Origin: Flavobacteriaceae bacterium YJPT1-3
Lineage (GTDB): Bacteria; Bacteroidota; Bacteroidia; Flavobacteriales; Flavobacteriaceae
NCBI GenBank assembly: GCA_029866965.1
Contig: CP123444.1
Location: 2,087,501 to 2,151,500 of the forward strand
DNA: 64,000 bases
Direction of reading: 5' to 3'
Of this stretch, positions 39,954 to 48,446 are shown in pieces. Numbering within the stretch: position 1 is the stretch's first letter; the number at the start of each line of letters is the position of its first letter. The notes under the pieces were generated by a model. That model was not told where the DNA came from and did not search any database. It was given only the letters and a program-made list of their open reading frames with translations. A program made the position numbers and the translations under genes.

Positions 39954-42308
39954 TTATTCGTTATTGAGATGCGCATCGAGCGCAGTCATATCGGTTATTA
40001 AAACTTGTCGGGCTTTACTCCCTTCAAAAGGACCTACGATACCCGCAGCTTCAAGCTGGTCGACAATACGACCGGCTCGGTTATAGCCTAATTTAAGCTT
40101 TCGCTGAAGCAAGGAAGCACTACCTTGTTGGGCGGTCACGACGACCTCTGCAGCTTCGCGAAAGAGCACATCGCGGTCGCTCGCATCTATATCAAGACCT
40201 GTGCCACTTTCCTCACCCACATATTCGGGCAGCAGGTAGGCATCAGGATAAGCTTTTTGCGATCCGATAAACTCACAAATCTTATCCACCTCCGGGGTGT
40301 CTACAAAGGCGCATTGAATACGAATGACATCATTACCGGAAGTATACAACATATCCCCGCGACCAATCAACTGATCGGCACCCTGGGCATCCAAAATAGT
40401 TCGCGAATCGATCTTCGAAGTTACCCTAAAGGCAATTCTCGCCGGGAAGTTGGCCTTGATGATCCCCGTAATCACATTCACCGACGGCCGTTGCGTAGCG
40501 ATAATGAGGTGGATTCCAATTGCTCTCGCCAACTGAGCCAAACGGGCAATAGGAGTTTCCACTTCTTTCCCTGCGGTCATGATCAGATCGGCAAACTCAT
40601 CAACCACTAGAATAATGTAAGGCAGAAAACGATGCCCATCGTTTGGATTGAGCTTACGGTTCCTAAATTTTTGATTGTACTCTTTTATGTTACGTACATA
40701 AGCATCTTTAAGCAGATCATACCGAGCGTCCATCTCGATACATAGTGAGTTTAGGGTGTTGATCACCTTACTGTTGTCCGTTATGATGGCATCTTCGCTA
40801 TCGGGCAATTTGGCCAGATAATGACGCTCGATCTTATTGAATAAGGTTAATTCCACTTTTTTGGGATCAACCAGAACGAATTTGACTTCCGCCGGATGTT
40901 TTTTGTAAAGCAGGGAAGTCAAAATGGCATTCAATCCCACCGATTTACCTTGTCCTGTGGCTCCGGCCATGAGCAGGTGAGGCATTTTGGCCAGATCGAC
41001 CACAAACGTTTCGTTGGAGATCGTTTTTCCTAAGGTCAGGGGCAGCTCCATCTCTGCATTTTGGAAGCGGGGAGAGGCCACGGCAGAACGCATGCTGACA
41101 ATGCGCGGATTCTTATTGGGCACCTCGATCCCGATGGTGCCTTTTCCGGGGATTGGGGCAATGATCCGTATCCCCAAGGCAGAAAGCGACAAGGCAATGT
41201 CATCCTCCAGATTCTTGATTTTTGAGATCCGAATTCCCGCCTCGGGAACGATCTCATAAAGGGTCACCGTTGGACCAACAGTGGCCTTGATCTGGGCGAT
41301 ATCGATCTTATAATTCTTGAGGGTCTCTACAATCCGGTTCTTATTTTCTTCCAGTTCCTCCTGATTGATGGTGATCCCGGCTCCCTTGGTATAGTCTTTC
41401 AGCAACTCCAAGGGAGGAAAGCGATAATTGCTCAACTCTAAGGTAGGATCAAATTCACCAAAATCTTCCACCAATTTTTTACTGCGGGCATCCGTATCGG
41501 TCAACTCTTCTTCCTCCACAACTTCTTCTACTTCTACGGTCACCTCATCGTGTTCTGCAGGGGGTGCGGGTGTTGGAGCAGTGGCCATGGAGGGCCCCAT
41601 CACCACCTCCCTTTCAGGTTCAGAAGAAGTTTGAGGCACTTCAGTCGGGCTGTCTTCCTCTAAATGATCCACCAGATTGGCGTCAGACTCGGTAGACTTA
41701 AATTCTGTGCTCAGATCCGCTTTTTTCTTATTGAAATAGGCTCCTGCGGCTTCCGGGCTAAAGCGTAATCGAATAACGGCATAGGCTATGGCTAAAAAGG
41801 CCAGTAAAAGAATGGTTCCGATAAAGCCGAGGTAGTCCTGAAGAAAATCATTCATTTCCAAACCAACGGTGCCTCCAAGCAGGGCATTCTTATCTGCGAA
41901 AAAGCCGAAGAAAATCGCTAGCCAGATCATCACGAGGATGCCCCAAAACCAGAGATTGAGGAGTTGCTTTTTAGCGTAGTCAAAGAAAAAATAGATCCCG
42001 GTAGTGGATAGCAAAAATGCCAGGGTAAATGCGGCAATCCCAAAGCCTTGATAGATGGCGATATGACTTACACCGGCACCAAACTTACTTAGCCAATTCT
42101 GAGCTGAGGTGTCACGATTCGCAAAATCCTGGAGTACACTTTGATCGGCCTGCCAGGTGAAGAAATACGAAATGAAGGAAAAGAAAAGCGCCAGACCTAA
42201 AAAAAACAAAAAGGCACCTAACACAATCTTCTGTTGTTTAGAGAGGGCCAGGCTTAGTGTTTTTTTCGTTTTTTTGGTAGACTTGGTTGTTCGCTTTTTT
42301 TTGGCCAT
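39954..42308 (-). CDS. ftsK: DNA translocase FtsK
   Basis: FtsK pumps chromosome DNA through the division septum. The 784-aa protein has a Lys-rich N-terminus, four membrane segments (about residues 28-185), an acidic linker (VEVEEVVEEEELTD) and the FtsK motor with Walker A GATGQGKS (Lys455), Walker B IILVVDEFADL and the LARAIGIHLIIATQRP motif. The C-terminal gamma winged helix (SLLQRKLKLGYNRAGRIVDQ) reads DNA polarity sequences. It sits between dgkA and lolA in the - strand operon. Confidence 0.96.
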   Translation of the reverse strand: MAKKKRTTKSTKKTKKTLSLALSKQQKIVLGAFLFFLGLALFFSFISYFFTWQADQSVLQDFANRDTSAQNWLSKFGAGVSHIAIYQGFGIAAFTLAFLLSTTGIYFFFDYAKKQLLNLWFWGILVMIWLAIFFGFFADKNALLGGTVGLEMNDFLQDYLGFIGTILLLAFLAIAYAVIRLRFSPEAAGAYFNKKKADLSTEFKSTESDANLVDHLEEDSPTEVPQTSSEPEREVVMGPSMATAPTPAPPAEHDEVTVEVEEVVEEEELTDTDARSKKLVEDFGEFDPTLELSNYRFPPLELLKDYTKGAGITINQEELEENKNRIVETLKNYKIDIAQIKATVGPTVTLYEIVPEAGIRISKIKNLEDDIALSLSALGIRIIAPIPGKGTIGIEVPNKNPRIVSMRSAVASPRFQNAEMELPLTLGKTISNETFVVDLAKMPHLLMAGATGQGKSVGLNAILTSLLYKKHPAEVKFVLVDPKKVELTLFNKIERHYLAKLPDSEDAIITDNSKVINTLNSLCIEMDARYDLLKDAYVRNIKEYNQKFRNRKLNPNDGHRFLPYIILVVDEFADLIMTAGKEVETPIARLAQLARAIGIHLIIATQRPSVNVITGIIKANFPARIAFRVTSKIDSRTILDAQGADQLIGRGDMLYTSGNDVIRIQCAFVDTPEVDKICEFIGSQKAYPDAYLLPEYVGEESGTGLDIDASDRDVLFREAAEVVVTAQQGSASLLQRKLKLGYNRAGRIVDQLEAAGIVGPFEGSKARQVLITDMTALDAHLNNE

Positions 42309-42371
42309 TCAGCTTGGGTTATGGTATCACAAAAATACAATTAACAAACGTCAATTTTTGGGATAAATTTT

Positions 42372-42731
42372 CTAAAAGATTCTGGGTCCGTAAATCAAAA
42401 CGCCGGCAATTAGAGCGCCTAAAGCGGCAAAGGTCACGGCGCCCGCAGCGATATCTTTTACGCGACCAATACTGCTGTGAAAATCGGGATGCACAAAATC
42501 AGCCATTTCCTCTACAGCGGTATTCAGGCCTTCCACGGCAAGTACGAGCGCAATGGCTAAAATCTGAATAAGCCATTCTGTGGTAGAAATCTCAAAGTAA
42601 AATCCCGCAAGAGTGACCAAAATGGCGCAGCTCAACTGCACCTGAATGCTGGCCTCCCGTTTGATCAGTAACCAGGCCCCCTTAAAAGCATAACCAAAAG
42701 CCCGGAAACGCGATTTGATAAAGTCGATCAC
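42372..42731 (-). CDS. dgkA: Diacylglycerol kinase family protein (DgkA type)
   Basis: The 119-aa inner-membrane kinase has three membrane helices and the family motif EGLNTAVEEMADF followed by IGRVKDIAAGAVTFAA. Members phosphorylate diacylglycerol or undecaprenol. The start is GTG at 42731, which overlaps the tpx stop as GTGA, so translation is coupled. It precedes ftsK by 63 bases. Confidence 0.9.
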   Translation of the reverse strand: MIDFIKSRFRAFGYAFKGAWLLIKREASIQVQLSCAILVTLAGFYFEISTTEWLIQILAIALVLAVEGLNTAVEEMADFVHPDFHSSIGRVKDIAAGAVTFAALGALIAGVLIYGPRIF

Positions 42732-43228
42732 GACAGTTGAGCCAGAGCTTGTTGATAATTGGGTTCTTGTCCAATTTCAGGAACTTGCTCGGTGTAGATG
42801 ACCTTCCCCTCCTCATCCAGGATGACGACCGCCCTGGAGTGTAAACCGGCAAAGGGACCTTCTTCAATAGTGACACCGTACTCTTCACCGAAAGCTCCCG
42901 ATTTAAAGTCGGAGAGCATTTCTACGCGTTCAATCCCTTCAGCGCCACAAAAACGTGCCTGAGCAAAGGGTAGATCTCTAGAGATACAAAGTACCTGAAC
43001 GCCTTCCAGTTGAGCGGCTTCTTCATTGAATTTTCGTACGGAACTCGCGCATACGCCGGTATCTACACTGGGAAATATGTTGAGGATCAATGAATTACCC
43101 TGGTAGTCCCCAAGGGAAGCTTCGGAAAGGTCTGATCGTACCAATTTAAAATCAGGAGCCTGTGTGCCTTTTTCAGGAAGACTGCCTGTAGTGTGGACGG
43201 GATTGCCGCCGAGCGTGATGGATGCCAT
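42728..43228 (-). CDS. tpx: Thiol peroxidase Tpx
   Basis: The 166-aa atypical 2-Cys peroxiredoxin reduces peroxides with thioredoxin. It has the peroxidatic Cys60 in PSVDTGVCASSVRKF and the resolving Cys94 in ARFCGAEG, both at normal family positions. The start at ATG 43228 gives MASITLGGNPVHT, as usual for Tpx. It begins the tpx-dgkA-ftsK run and follows a terminator that ends the separate peroxiredoxin operon. Confidence 0.95.
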   Translation of the reverse strand: MASITLGGNPVHTTGSLPEKGTQAPDFKLVRSDLSEASLGDYQGNSLILNIFPSVDTGVCASSVRKFNEEAAQLEGVQVLCISRDLPFAQARFCGAEGIERVEMLSDFKSGAFGEEYGVTIEEGPFAGLHSRAVVILDEEGKVIYTEQVPEIGQEPNYQQALAQLS

Positions 43229-43301
43229 GAATGTACTTTAATGAAGTGAGTCGCTCTGCCTCTCGCTGAGCCTTGCGTAAAAATAGGCAAGCCCCGGCAA
43301 A

Positions 43302-43328
43302 TAAAAAACCCTGACCGAAGCCAGGGTA
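43302..43328 (-). terminator. Terminator of the peroxiredoxin-thioredoxin operon
   Basis: ACCCTG (43308-43313) pairs with CAGGGT (43322-43327). On the - strand a T6 run follows the stem. It lies 26 bases after the stop of the 82-aa gene and before tpx. Confidence 0.75.
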
Positions 43329-43353
43329 TAATTTCGCGTAAGAGTAACCACCG

Positions 43354-43602
43354 TTACCGATCGATGGAGCCCAATACTTTTTGAGCAAAGGCATTGGCCG
43401 CCTCCCGCTCTTCCATTCCGCTCTCGCGTAAAGCATGCACTTCTACAGCACCGCATAGATTGGTCAGCAATTCGCCCACCATATCCATTTCAGCTTCGGT
43501 TACGGAACGATGTTCGGTAAACGTTTCCAGGACAGCAATGGTGTGTTCCAGCTCTTCTGCACTGTGATTTTTATGCAGATGTCTAATTACGGGCAACTTC
43601 AT
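43354..43602 (-). CDS. DUF6952-like 82-aa protein
   Basis: The protein is small, acidic and helical: HKNHSAEELEHTIAVLETF, AEMDMVGELLTNLCGAVEVH, ANAFAQKVLGSIDR. It matches my recollection of a small family (DUF6952) found next to thioredoxin and peroxiredoxin in flavobacteria; no activity is known. Its start overlaps the thioredoxin gene by 20 bases, so the two are tightly coupled and it probably acts in the same redox system. One Cys (NLCG) is present. Confidence 0.75.
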   Translation of the reverse strand: MKLPVIRHLHKNHSAEELEHTIAVLETFTEHRSVTEAEMDMVGELLTNLCGAVEVHALRESGMEEREAANAFAQKVLGSIDR

Positions 43603-43897
43603 CTACGAGGTCTTTTAGGAGTTCAAATTTATTGGTCTGTACCTGATTTTGAAAGCTTCCGTTCTTGAAGGTGGCAAAAGTAGGCAAGTTGTCTACCGTA
43701 GCCAGCTTTCTCGATTCCGGATACTTTTCGGCGTCTACGAGTACGAACTTAGCATGGTCATGCTCAGCAGCCAGTTTTTTAAACTTAGGCTTCATCAAGC
43801 GACAATTTCCGCACCATCCGGCCATGTATTGCACGACGACCGTTTCTGTAGTATCGACCAACTCTTTTAAGTTGTCTTGTTTTAATTCTTCAATCAT
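43583..43897 (-). CDS. Thioredoxin-family protein with a WCGNC active site
   Basis: The 104-aa cytoplasmic thioredoxin fold has the active site WCGNC (Cys29, Cys32) instead of the common WCGPC, the cis-proline segment NLPTFATFKNG, and FVLVDAEKYPE. Replacing Pro by Asn usually changes the redox potential. It lies four bases after the peroxiredoxin gene and overlaps the 82-aa gene, so it is probably the dedicated reductant of that peroxiredoxin. Confidence 0.9.
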   Translation of the reverse strand: MIEELKQDNLKELVDTTETVVVQYMAGWCGNCRLMKPKFKKLAAEHDHAKFVLVDAEKYPESRKLATVDNLPTFATFKNGSFQNQVQTNKFELLKDLVDEVARN

Positions 43898-43901
43898 GGG
43901 A

Positions 43902-44543
43902 TTAGGCGTTTGATTTTAGGTAAGAGGCAACTCCGTCGCGATTGGCGTTCATGGCTTCCTTTCCTTCTTCCCAATTCGCTGGACATACTTCTCCTTTTTG
44001 CTGAACGTGAGTATACGCGTCTATTAAGCGCATAAATTCATTGACGTTACGCCCCAAAGGCATATGATTTACACTTTCGTGAAAAACGGTACCCTCTTCA
44101 TCGATAAGGTAAGTCGCACGATAAGTGACATTGTCACCTTCTACTTCATAGGCACCGCTCTCCTCGTCGAAACGCTCATTGGTGATGTCTAAAATACCCA
44201 GACGATTGGCCAGGTTACGATTAGAGTCTGCCAAAATGGGGTAGGATACTCCTTCAATTCCTCCATTGTCTTTAGGCGTATTCAACCAGGCGAAATGTAC
44301 TTCAGGAGTGTCGCAGGAAGCCCCAATCACCATTACATTGCGTTTGTCAAATTCTTCTAATGCGGCTTGAAAAGCATGCAATTCAGTAGGGCAAACAAAG
44401 GTGAAATCTTTTGGATACCAGAAAAGCAATACTTTTTTGTTGTTTTCTTTGGCTTCCTTCAAAATGTTGATTTTAAAAGTGTCGCCCATTTCATTCATGG
44501 CGTCCACATTCAAGTTTGGAAATTGTTTTCCTACTAAAGTCAT
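43902..44543 (-). CDS. 2-Cys peroxiredoxin (AhpC/Prx1 type)
   Basis: The 213-aa peroxide-reducing enzyme has the peroxidatic Cys51 in FTFVCPTEL and the resolving Cys187 in GEVCPANW. The family's WYPKDFTFVCP and IDEEGTVFHESVNHMPLGRN are clear. ATG 44543 gives MTLVGKQFPNLNV, the normal start; the frame continues eight codons upstream. It is first in a three-gene operon with thioredoxin and the 82-aa protein. Confidence 0.93.
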   Translation of the reverse strand: MTLVGKQFPNLNVDAMNEMGDTFKINILKEAKENNKKVLLFWYPKDFTFVCPTELHAFQAALEEFDKRNVMVIGASCDTPEVHFAWLNTPKDNGGIEGVSYPILADSNRNLANRLGILDITNERFDEESGAYEVEGDNVTYRATYLIDEEGTVFHESVNHMPLGRNVNEFMRLIDAYTHVQQKGEVCPANWEEGKEAMNANRDGVASYLKSNA

Positions 44544-44569
44544 AGCGTTGTTGTTTAATTTGTTCACTA

Positions 44570-44577
44570 CAAAACTA
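44570..44577 (-). promoter_or_regulatory. Candidate -7 element for the peroxiredoxin operon
   Basis: On the - strand this reads TAGTTTTG, matching TAnnTTTG, 26 bases before the chosen start. No -33 box was found at ideal spacing. Confidence 0.4.
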
Positions 44578-44784
44578 GAGGACAGTTAGGGGGCACTCCA
44601 GAGAAAGAAATGATAATAAATAATCTGTCGATTGACTTTATTTATGAGCTTAATAAACGTTGCTACTTCTTAAGAATACAGGAATAGCTCAGGGCACTTA
44701 TTGATAAATTCTCAGTAAACCGTATGGATCCTGCAGAATGCCTTAATAGGGCAAAAGACTTATTTTTTTGTTAAAAAGGAAGCC

Positions 44785-46275
44785 TTATTCCACAGCAGTC
44801 TCAGCAGCAGTAAGTTGGCGAATTTTAATATTGAACGCGGCGAAAAGTAAGGTCATAAACGGACTCAACCAATTGAAGATAGCGTACACAAAATACTCAC
44901 CCACACTTACACCCAACACTCCACTTTGGTAGGCTCCACAGGTATTCCAGGGGACTAATACCGAAGTAACTGTACCCGAATCTTCCAGGGTCCGACTCAA
45001 ATTTTCGGGAGCCAATCCTTTATCTCGGAAAGCTTTGCTATACATTTTGCCCGGCACGACTATGGCCAGGTATTGGTCACTTGCAGTCACATTAAGTGCC
45101 AAACAACTCGCCACCGTACTTGCGAACAGGCCAAAAGTAGATTGGAAAAGATTGAGTAAGGCCTTACTGATGGTGGCCAGGGCTCCGATAGCGTCCATGA
45201 TGCCGCCAAAAACCATAGCGCAAATGATAAGCCAGATGGTACCCAGCATTCCTTTCATTCCTCCTGAAGAAAACAACTCATTCAGGCTTTCATTATCGGT
45301 GGCAATTGAAGTCTCGACCGTGATGGCATTCATGATGCCACGATATCCGGTCAGAACGTCCAGGCGTTCACCACCGCCTAAGGCGGTGACGATTTCCGGT
45401 TGGAAAAATAAGGCTGCCGCCCCTCCTAACAAGGTGCCGAAAAGCAAGGCGATAAGCGGTGGTGTCTTTTTAATGATCAGTACAATGACAAGGGCGGGGA
45501 CTACAAAGAGCCACGGACTGATATGAAAGGAAGATTCGATGGAATTCAGGATGATCTGGGTGTCGACCACCCCTTCCGGCTCGATGGTAAAACCAATGAT
45601 GATAAATACAATCAGGGTTACAATGACCGTGGGAACGGTGGTAAAGGTCATGTATCGAATATGCGTAAACAGATCAGTCCCGGCCATGGCAGGGGCTAGG
45701 TTAGTGGTATCACTCAAAGGGGAGAGTTTATCACCAAAATAAGCCCCGGAAAGTACCGCTCCGGCGGTCATCCCCAGCGATATACCCAAAGCTTCAGCGA
45801 TACCGATCAAGGCAATCCCAACAGTCGCTGAAGTGGTCCAACTACTTCCGGTAGCCACAGAGATCACCGCACAGATGATCACGCAAGAGGCTAAAAATAT
45901 AGTGGGATTCAGAATTTGCAGTCCGTAATAGATCATGGTAGGAATGATGCCGCTCACCAGCCAGGTTCCGGCCAAAGCACCTACCATGAGCAGGATGAGT
46001 ATCGCTCCGGTGGTCGACATGATATTCTTGGCCACTTCGTCGATCATGGTATCCCAATTAACCTTGTTGTAAATACCTACGATAGCCGCTACGGCGGCTC
46101 CCAGTAAGAGTACAAATTGGTTGGAACCGGAAAGGGCGTCATCTCCAAAAGCGTAAAACACATTGTAGAAAAGCATACCCACCAGTGCAATCACCGGTAT
46201 CAAGGCCTCCCCAATGGATAATTCTTTGTTTTCTTGAATATGATCGTCTTTGGGGAATTGCGGAGGTTGCGCCAT
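44785..46275 (-). CDS. nhaC: NhaC-family Na+/H+ antiporter
   Basis: The 496-aa inner-membrane antiporter exchanges sodium for protons. It has about eleven membrane segments and the NhaC motifs: GSSWTTSATVGIALIGIAEAL, GAVLSGAYFGDKLSPLSDTT, DSGTVTSVLVPWNTCGAYQS. The PLSDTTNLAP stretch is a family signature. Such transporters are common in marine bacteria for sodium balance. It is a single gene; no operon partner is visible. Confidence 0.92.
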   Translation of the reverse strand: MAQPPQFPKDDHIQENKELSIGEALIPVIALVGMLFYNVFYAFGDDALSGSNQFVLLLGAAVAAIVGIYNKVNWDTMIDEVAKNIMSTTGAILILLMVGALAGTWLVSGIIPTMIYYGLQILNPTIFLASCVIICAVISVATGSSWTTSATVGIALIGIAEALGISLGMTAGAVLSGAYFGDKLSPLSDTTNLAPAMAGTDLFTHIRYMTFTTVPTVIVTLIVFIIIGFTIEPEGVVDTQIILNSIESSFHISPWLFVVPALVIVLIIKKTPPLIALLFGTLLGGAAALFFQPEIVTALGGGERLDVLTGYRGIMNAITVETSIATDNESLNELFSSGGMKGMLGTIWLIICAMVFGGIMDAIGALATISKALLNLFQSTFGLFASTVASCLALNVTASDQYLAIVVPGKMYSKAFRDKGLAPENLSRTLEDSGTVTSVLVPWNTCGAYQSGVLGVSVGEYFVYAIFNWLSPFMTLLFAAFNIKIRQLTAAETAVE

Positions 46276-46474
46276 GATTGGTTTTTTGGTGTCGTAATGT
46301 TACGATTTATGACCGCTTTATGCAAGTTGGCGACGTCTTGCCAGAGCGCTCGCTAGGAATTGATACAATTTACAAGTAAAAAAATAGAGAAATCACATGA
46401 AACGCATTTCAATGCATTGAAATATGCTTTTTATCGATAAAAAAATGCATTATATCGATAATTCTTTGAATAAA

Positions 46475-46488
46475 GCTTTCGCGAAAGC
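46475..46488. repeat. Palindrome GCTTTCGCGAAAGC, intergenic copy
   Basis: This is the only exact copy outside a gene. The other exact copies lie inside genes at 14896-14909, 34660-34673, 39798-39811, 49428-49441, 54064-54077 and 59376-59389, with several near copies (for example 34928-34937 and 61104-61115). Here it lies just upstream of a -7 promoter element. Confidence 0.9.
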
Positions 46489-46506
46489 AGAATTCCCGTA
46501 CCGTCT

Positions 46507-46623
46507 TATCTTTGTCTCGTGATTGATTGTTTTGGATTGGTAAAGCCCCAAATCATTTTTTTTTCGTTAGCCTTTCATCCCTAGAAAGGACAAGCCCAGG
46601 CCTCCCTAAGTCTGGGTTTTTTC
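46507..46623 (+). ncRNA. Possible small RNA between nhaC and the methionine gamma-lyase gene
   Basis: A TATCTTTG element (46507-46514) matches TAnnTTTG on the + strand, where no gene lies. About 75 bases later there is a hairpin CCTTTC-ATCCCTA-GAAAGG and then a terminator with a T6 tail (46592-46623). A transcript from about 46520 to 46620 of roughly 100 bases is predicted. No long frame is present. The family is not recognised; the terminator could serve the antisense of the lyase gene instead. Confidence 0.4.
46592..46623 (+). terminator. Rho-independent terminator, + strand
   Basis: AAGCCCAG (46592-46599) pairs with CTGGGTTT (46612-46619, one G-T pair), followed by a T run. The tail is on the + strand only, although the adjoining genes are on the - strand, so it points to a + strand transcript. 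Confidence 0.7.
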
Positions 46624-46625
46624 GT

Positions 46626-47840
46626 TTATACGTTTAAGGTCTCCAAAATACTCAGATGCTCCATGCAGTCACGCATCATGCGATGGGTACGTTCGATGTC
46701 TTCATCCAATCCGACTGAAAAGCGGATCAATCCATCACTGAGTCCCATGGCTTTTTGTTCTTCTTCGGGGATCTCTGAAGAGGTAGAGGTTCCGGGGGCA
46801 CTGAACAGGGTTTTGTAAAAGCCTAAACTTACTGCCAGATAACCCAAATTACGCTCTTGCATCAATTCCATCAGGGCATTAGCGCGATCTAAAGAGCCTA
46901 CGTCAATAGTAAGCATACCGCCAAAACCGTAGGAGGGATTCATCTGTTTAGCGAAGACGTCATGACCAGGATGCGAGGCCAATCCGGGATACACGGTCTT
47001 CAATCCGTCCCTTTGGAATTGTTCGGCTAAATATTGTGCATTTTTGCTGTGCTTGTGCATGCGCAAATGCAAGGTTCGAAGATTTTTCAGGATGGATGCC
47101 GCTCGCAGACTGTCCATGGTCGCTCCCAAGAGCATGGCTGCACCGTCGTTAACGTTACGGAGTTGATCAATGAATTCCTGAGTACCGCAAATGACGCCGC
47201 CCACGGTGTCTGAAGTCCCGTTAATGAACTTGGTAAGACTGTGAATTACGACGTCAGCGCCTAATTGCTTGGGGGAGATGGAAAGTGGGGAGAACGTATT
47301 GTCAACCACTAATTGTAAATCGTGTTTTTTGGCCAATTGGGCTAACGTCTGGATATCGGCCACCTCCAGTAGTGGATTACTGACGCTCTCGCAATACAGA
47401 ACCCGGGTTTTGGTAGTGATGGCTGCTTCTACAGCTGCCAGGTCCGTAATGTCCACAAAGTGAGTTTTCACCCCAAATCGCGGCGCAAAATTCTTAAGGT
47501 AGGCATAGGTACCCCCGTAAATGGTTCGGCTGGAAACGACCTCTTCCCCTCCGGCACATAACTGCATCAATACCGCGGTAATGGCTCCCATACCACTGGC
47601 CGTGACCGTAGCGGTCTCGGTTCCTTCCATGGCTGCGAGCGCCTGCCCCAGGTAGAGATTAGAAGGTGTAGAATGACGCGAGTAGAGGTAACAGCCTTCG
47701 GCATTACCCTCAAAGGTGTCAAACATGGTTTTTGCAGAAAGGAAAGTGTAGGTGGAAGAATCTGAAATGGACGGATTCACACCCCCGAATTCTCCAAAAT
47801 ATTGAAGATCCTGTATGTGATAAGCGGGTTTGAAACTCAT
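46626..47840 (-). CDS. Cys/Met metabolism PLP enzyme, probable methionine gamma-lyase
   Basis: The 404-aa PLP enzyme belongs to the cystathionine gamma-synthase/methionine gamma-lyase family. It has the cofactor Lys204 in VIHSLTKFINGTSD, plus ATVTASGMGAITAVLMQ, VVDNTFSPLSISPKQLGADV and the C-terminal LIRFSVGLDEDIERT. It breaks or builds the C-S bond of sulfur amino acids; gamma-lyase activity is inferred from the divergent Lrp-type regulator that often accompanies it in flavobacteria. Its stop is next to the possible small RNA terminator. Confidence 0.88.
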   Translation of the reverse strand: MSFKPAYHIQDLQYFGEFGGVNPSISDSSTYTFLSAKTMFDTFEGNAEGCYLYSRHSTPSNLYLGQALAAMEGTETATVTASGMGAITAVLMQLCAGGEEVVSSRTIYGGTYAYLKNFAPRFGVKTHFVDITDLAAVEAAITTKTRVLYCESVSNPLLEVADIQTLAQLAKKHDLQLVVDNTFSPLSISPKQLGADVVIHSLTKFINGTSDTVGGVICGTQEFIDQLRNVNDGAAMLLGATMDSLRAASILKNLRTLHLRMHKHSKNAQYLAEQFQRDGLKTVYPGLASHPGHDVFAKQMNPSYGFGGMLTIDVGSLDRANALMELMQERNLGYLAVSLGFYKTLFSAPGTSTSSEIPEEEQKAMGLSDGLIRFSVGLDEDIERTHRMMRDCMEHLSILETLNV

Positions 47841-47987
47841 AGGATAATTATTTTTCCAAAAATGGCGAAATAAGGAGTAAAATACAAGTTGTGCGTCATA
47901 GTATAGAGAATATTTCTATTCTTTTTATATTTAGTAGAATTAAAATCGGTAGATTTAAACTTCGAATGCGTATTTAGAATATTGTTC
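47841..47987. promoter_or_regulatory. Shared divergent promoter region with AGAAT/ATTCT motifs
   Basis: The gap between the lyase (-) and the Lrp-type gene (+) contains an 11-bp palindrome AGAATATTTCT and further TAGAAT, ATTCT and TTAGAATAT copies in an AT-rich stretch. Repeated, phased AT-rich palindromes are the usual target of Lrp/AsnC octamers, so autoregulation and control of the lyase are likely. Confidence 0.5.
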
Positions 47988-48446
47988 ATGAAGTTAGATG
48001 TTATCGATAAGCGGTTATTGGCCTTGCTCCAGGCTGACAGTAAGCAGACCACTAAAGCGTTGGCACACCAGCTTGATCTCTCGGCCACCGCCGTTTACGA
48101 ACGGATCAAGAAACTGGAGCGCAAGGGGGTGATCTCCAGTTATGTCGCCTTACTGGATCCTGCACAGGTGAAGCGGGATTTTGTGGTCTTTTGTCACGTG
48201 CGCCTCACTCAACACAGTAAAAACTATCTACAAACCTTTGAAAAAGCCGTTGTGGCTCTGGATGAGGTCTCAGAATGTGTGCACGTCAGTGGGGACTACG
48301 ATTATATTTTGAAGGTGCATGTGGCTGATATGCAGGCTTATCGTGCATTTATGGTCAATAAATTGACTACTTTAGATCATATTGGAAGCACACAAAGTAT
48401 GTTTGTCATCAACCGTGTAAAATATTCTACCGCGCTCAATGTTTGA
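47988..48446 (+). CDS. Lrp/AsnC-family transcriptional regulator
   Basis: The 152-aa regulator has an N-terminal winged HTH (DKRLLALLQADSKQTTKALA, LDLSATAVYERIKKLERKGVI) and a C-terminal ligand-binding RAM domain (VHVSGDYDYILKVHVADMQ). The ATG at 47988 is chosen; the only upstream option is a TTG two codons before. It lies divergent from the sulfur-amino-acid lyase gene and probably senses an amino acid and controls it. Confidence 0.93.
   Translation: MKLDVIDKRLLALLQADSKQTTKALAHQLDLSATAVYERIKKLERKGVISSYVALLDPAQVKRDFVVFCHVRLTQHSKNYLQTFEKAVVALDEVSECVHVSGDYDYILKVHVADMQAYRAFMVNKLTTLDHIGSTQSMFVINRVKYSTALNV

Noticed and set aside
46592-46623. Terminator belonging to the methionine gamma-lyase gene
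   Set aside because: The T tail is on the + strand, opposite to that gene's direction; on the - strand the hairpin has no T run.
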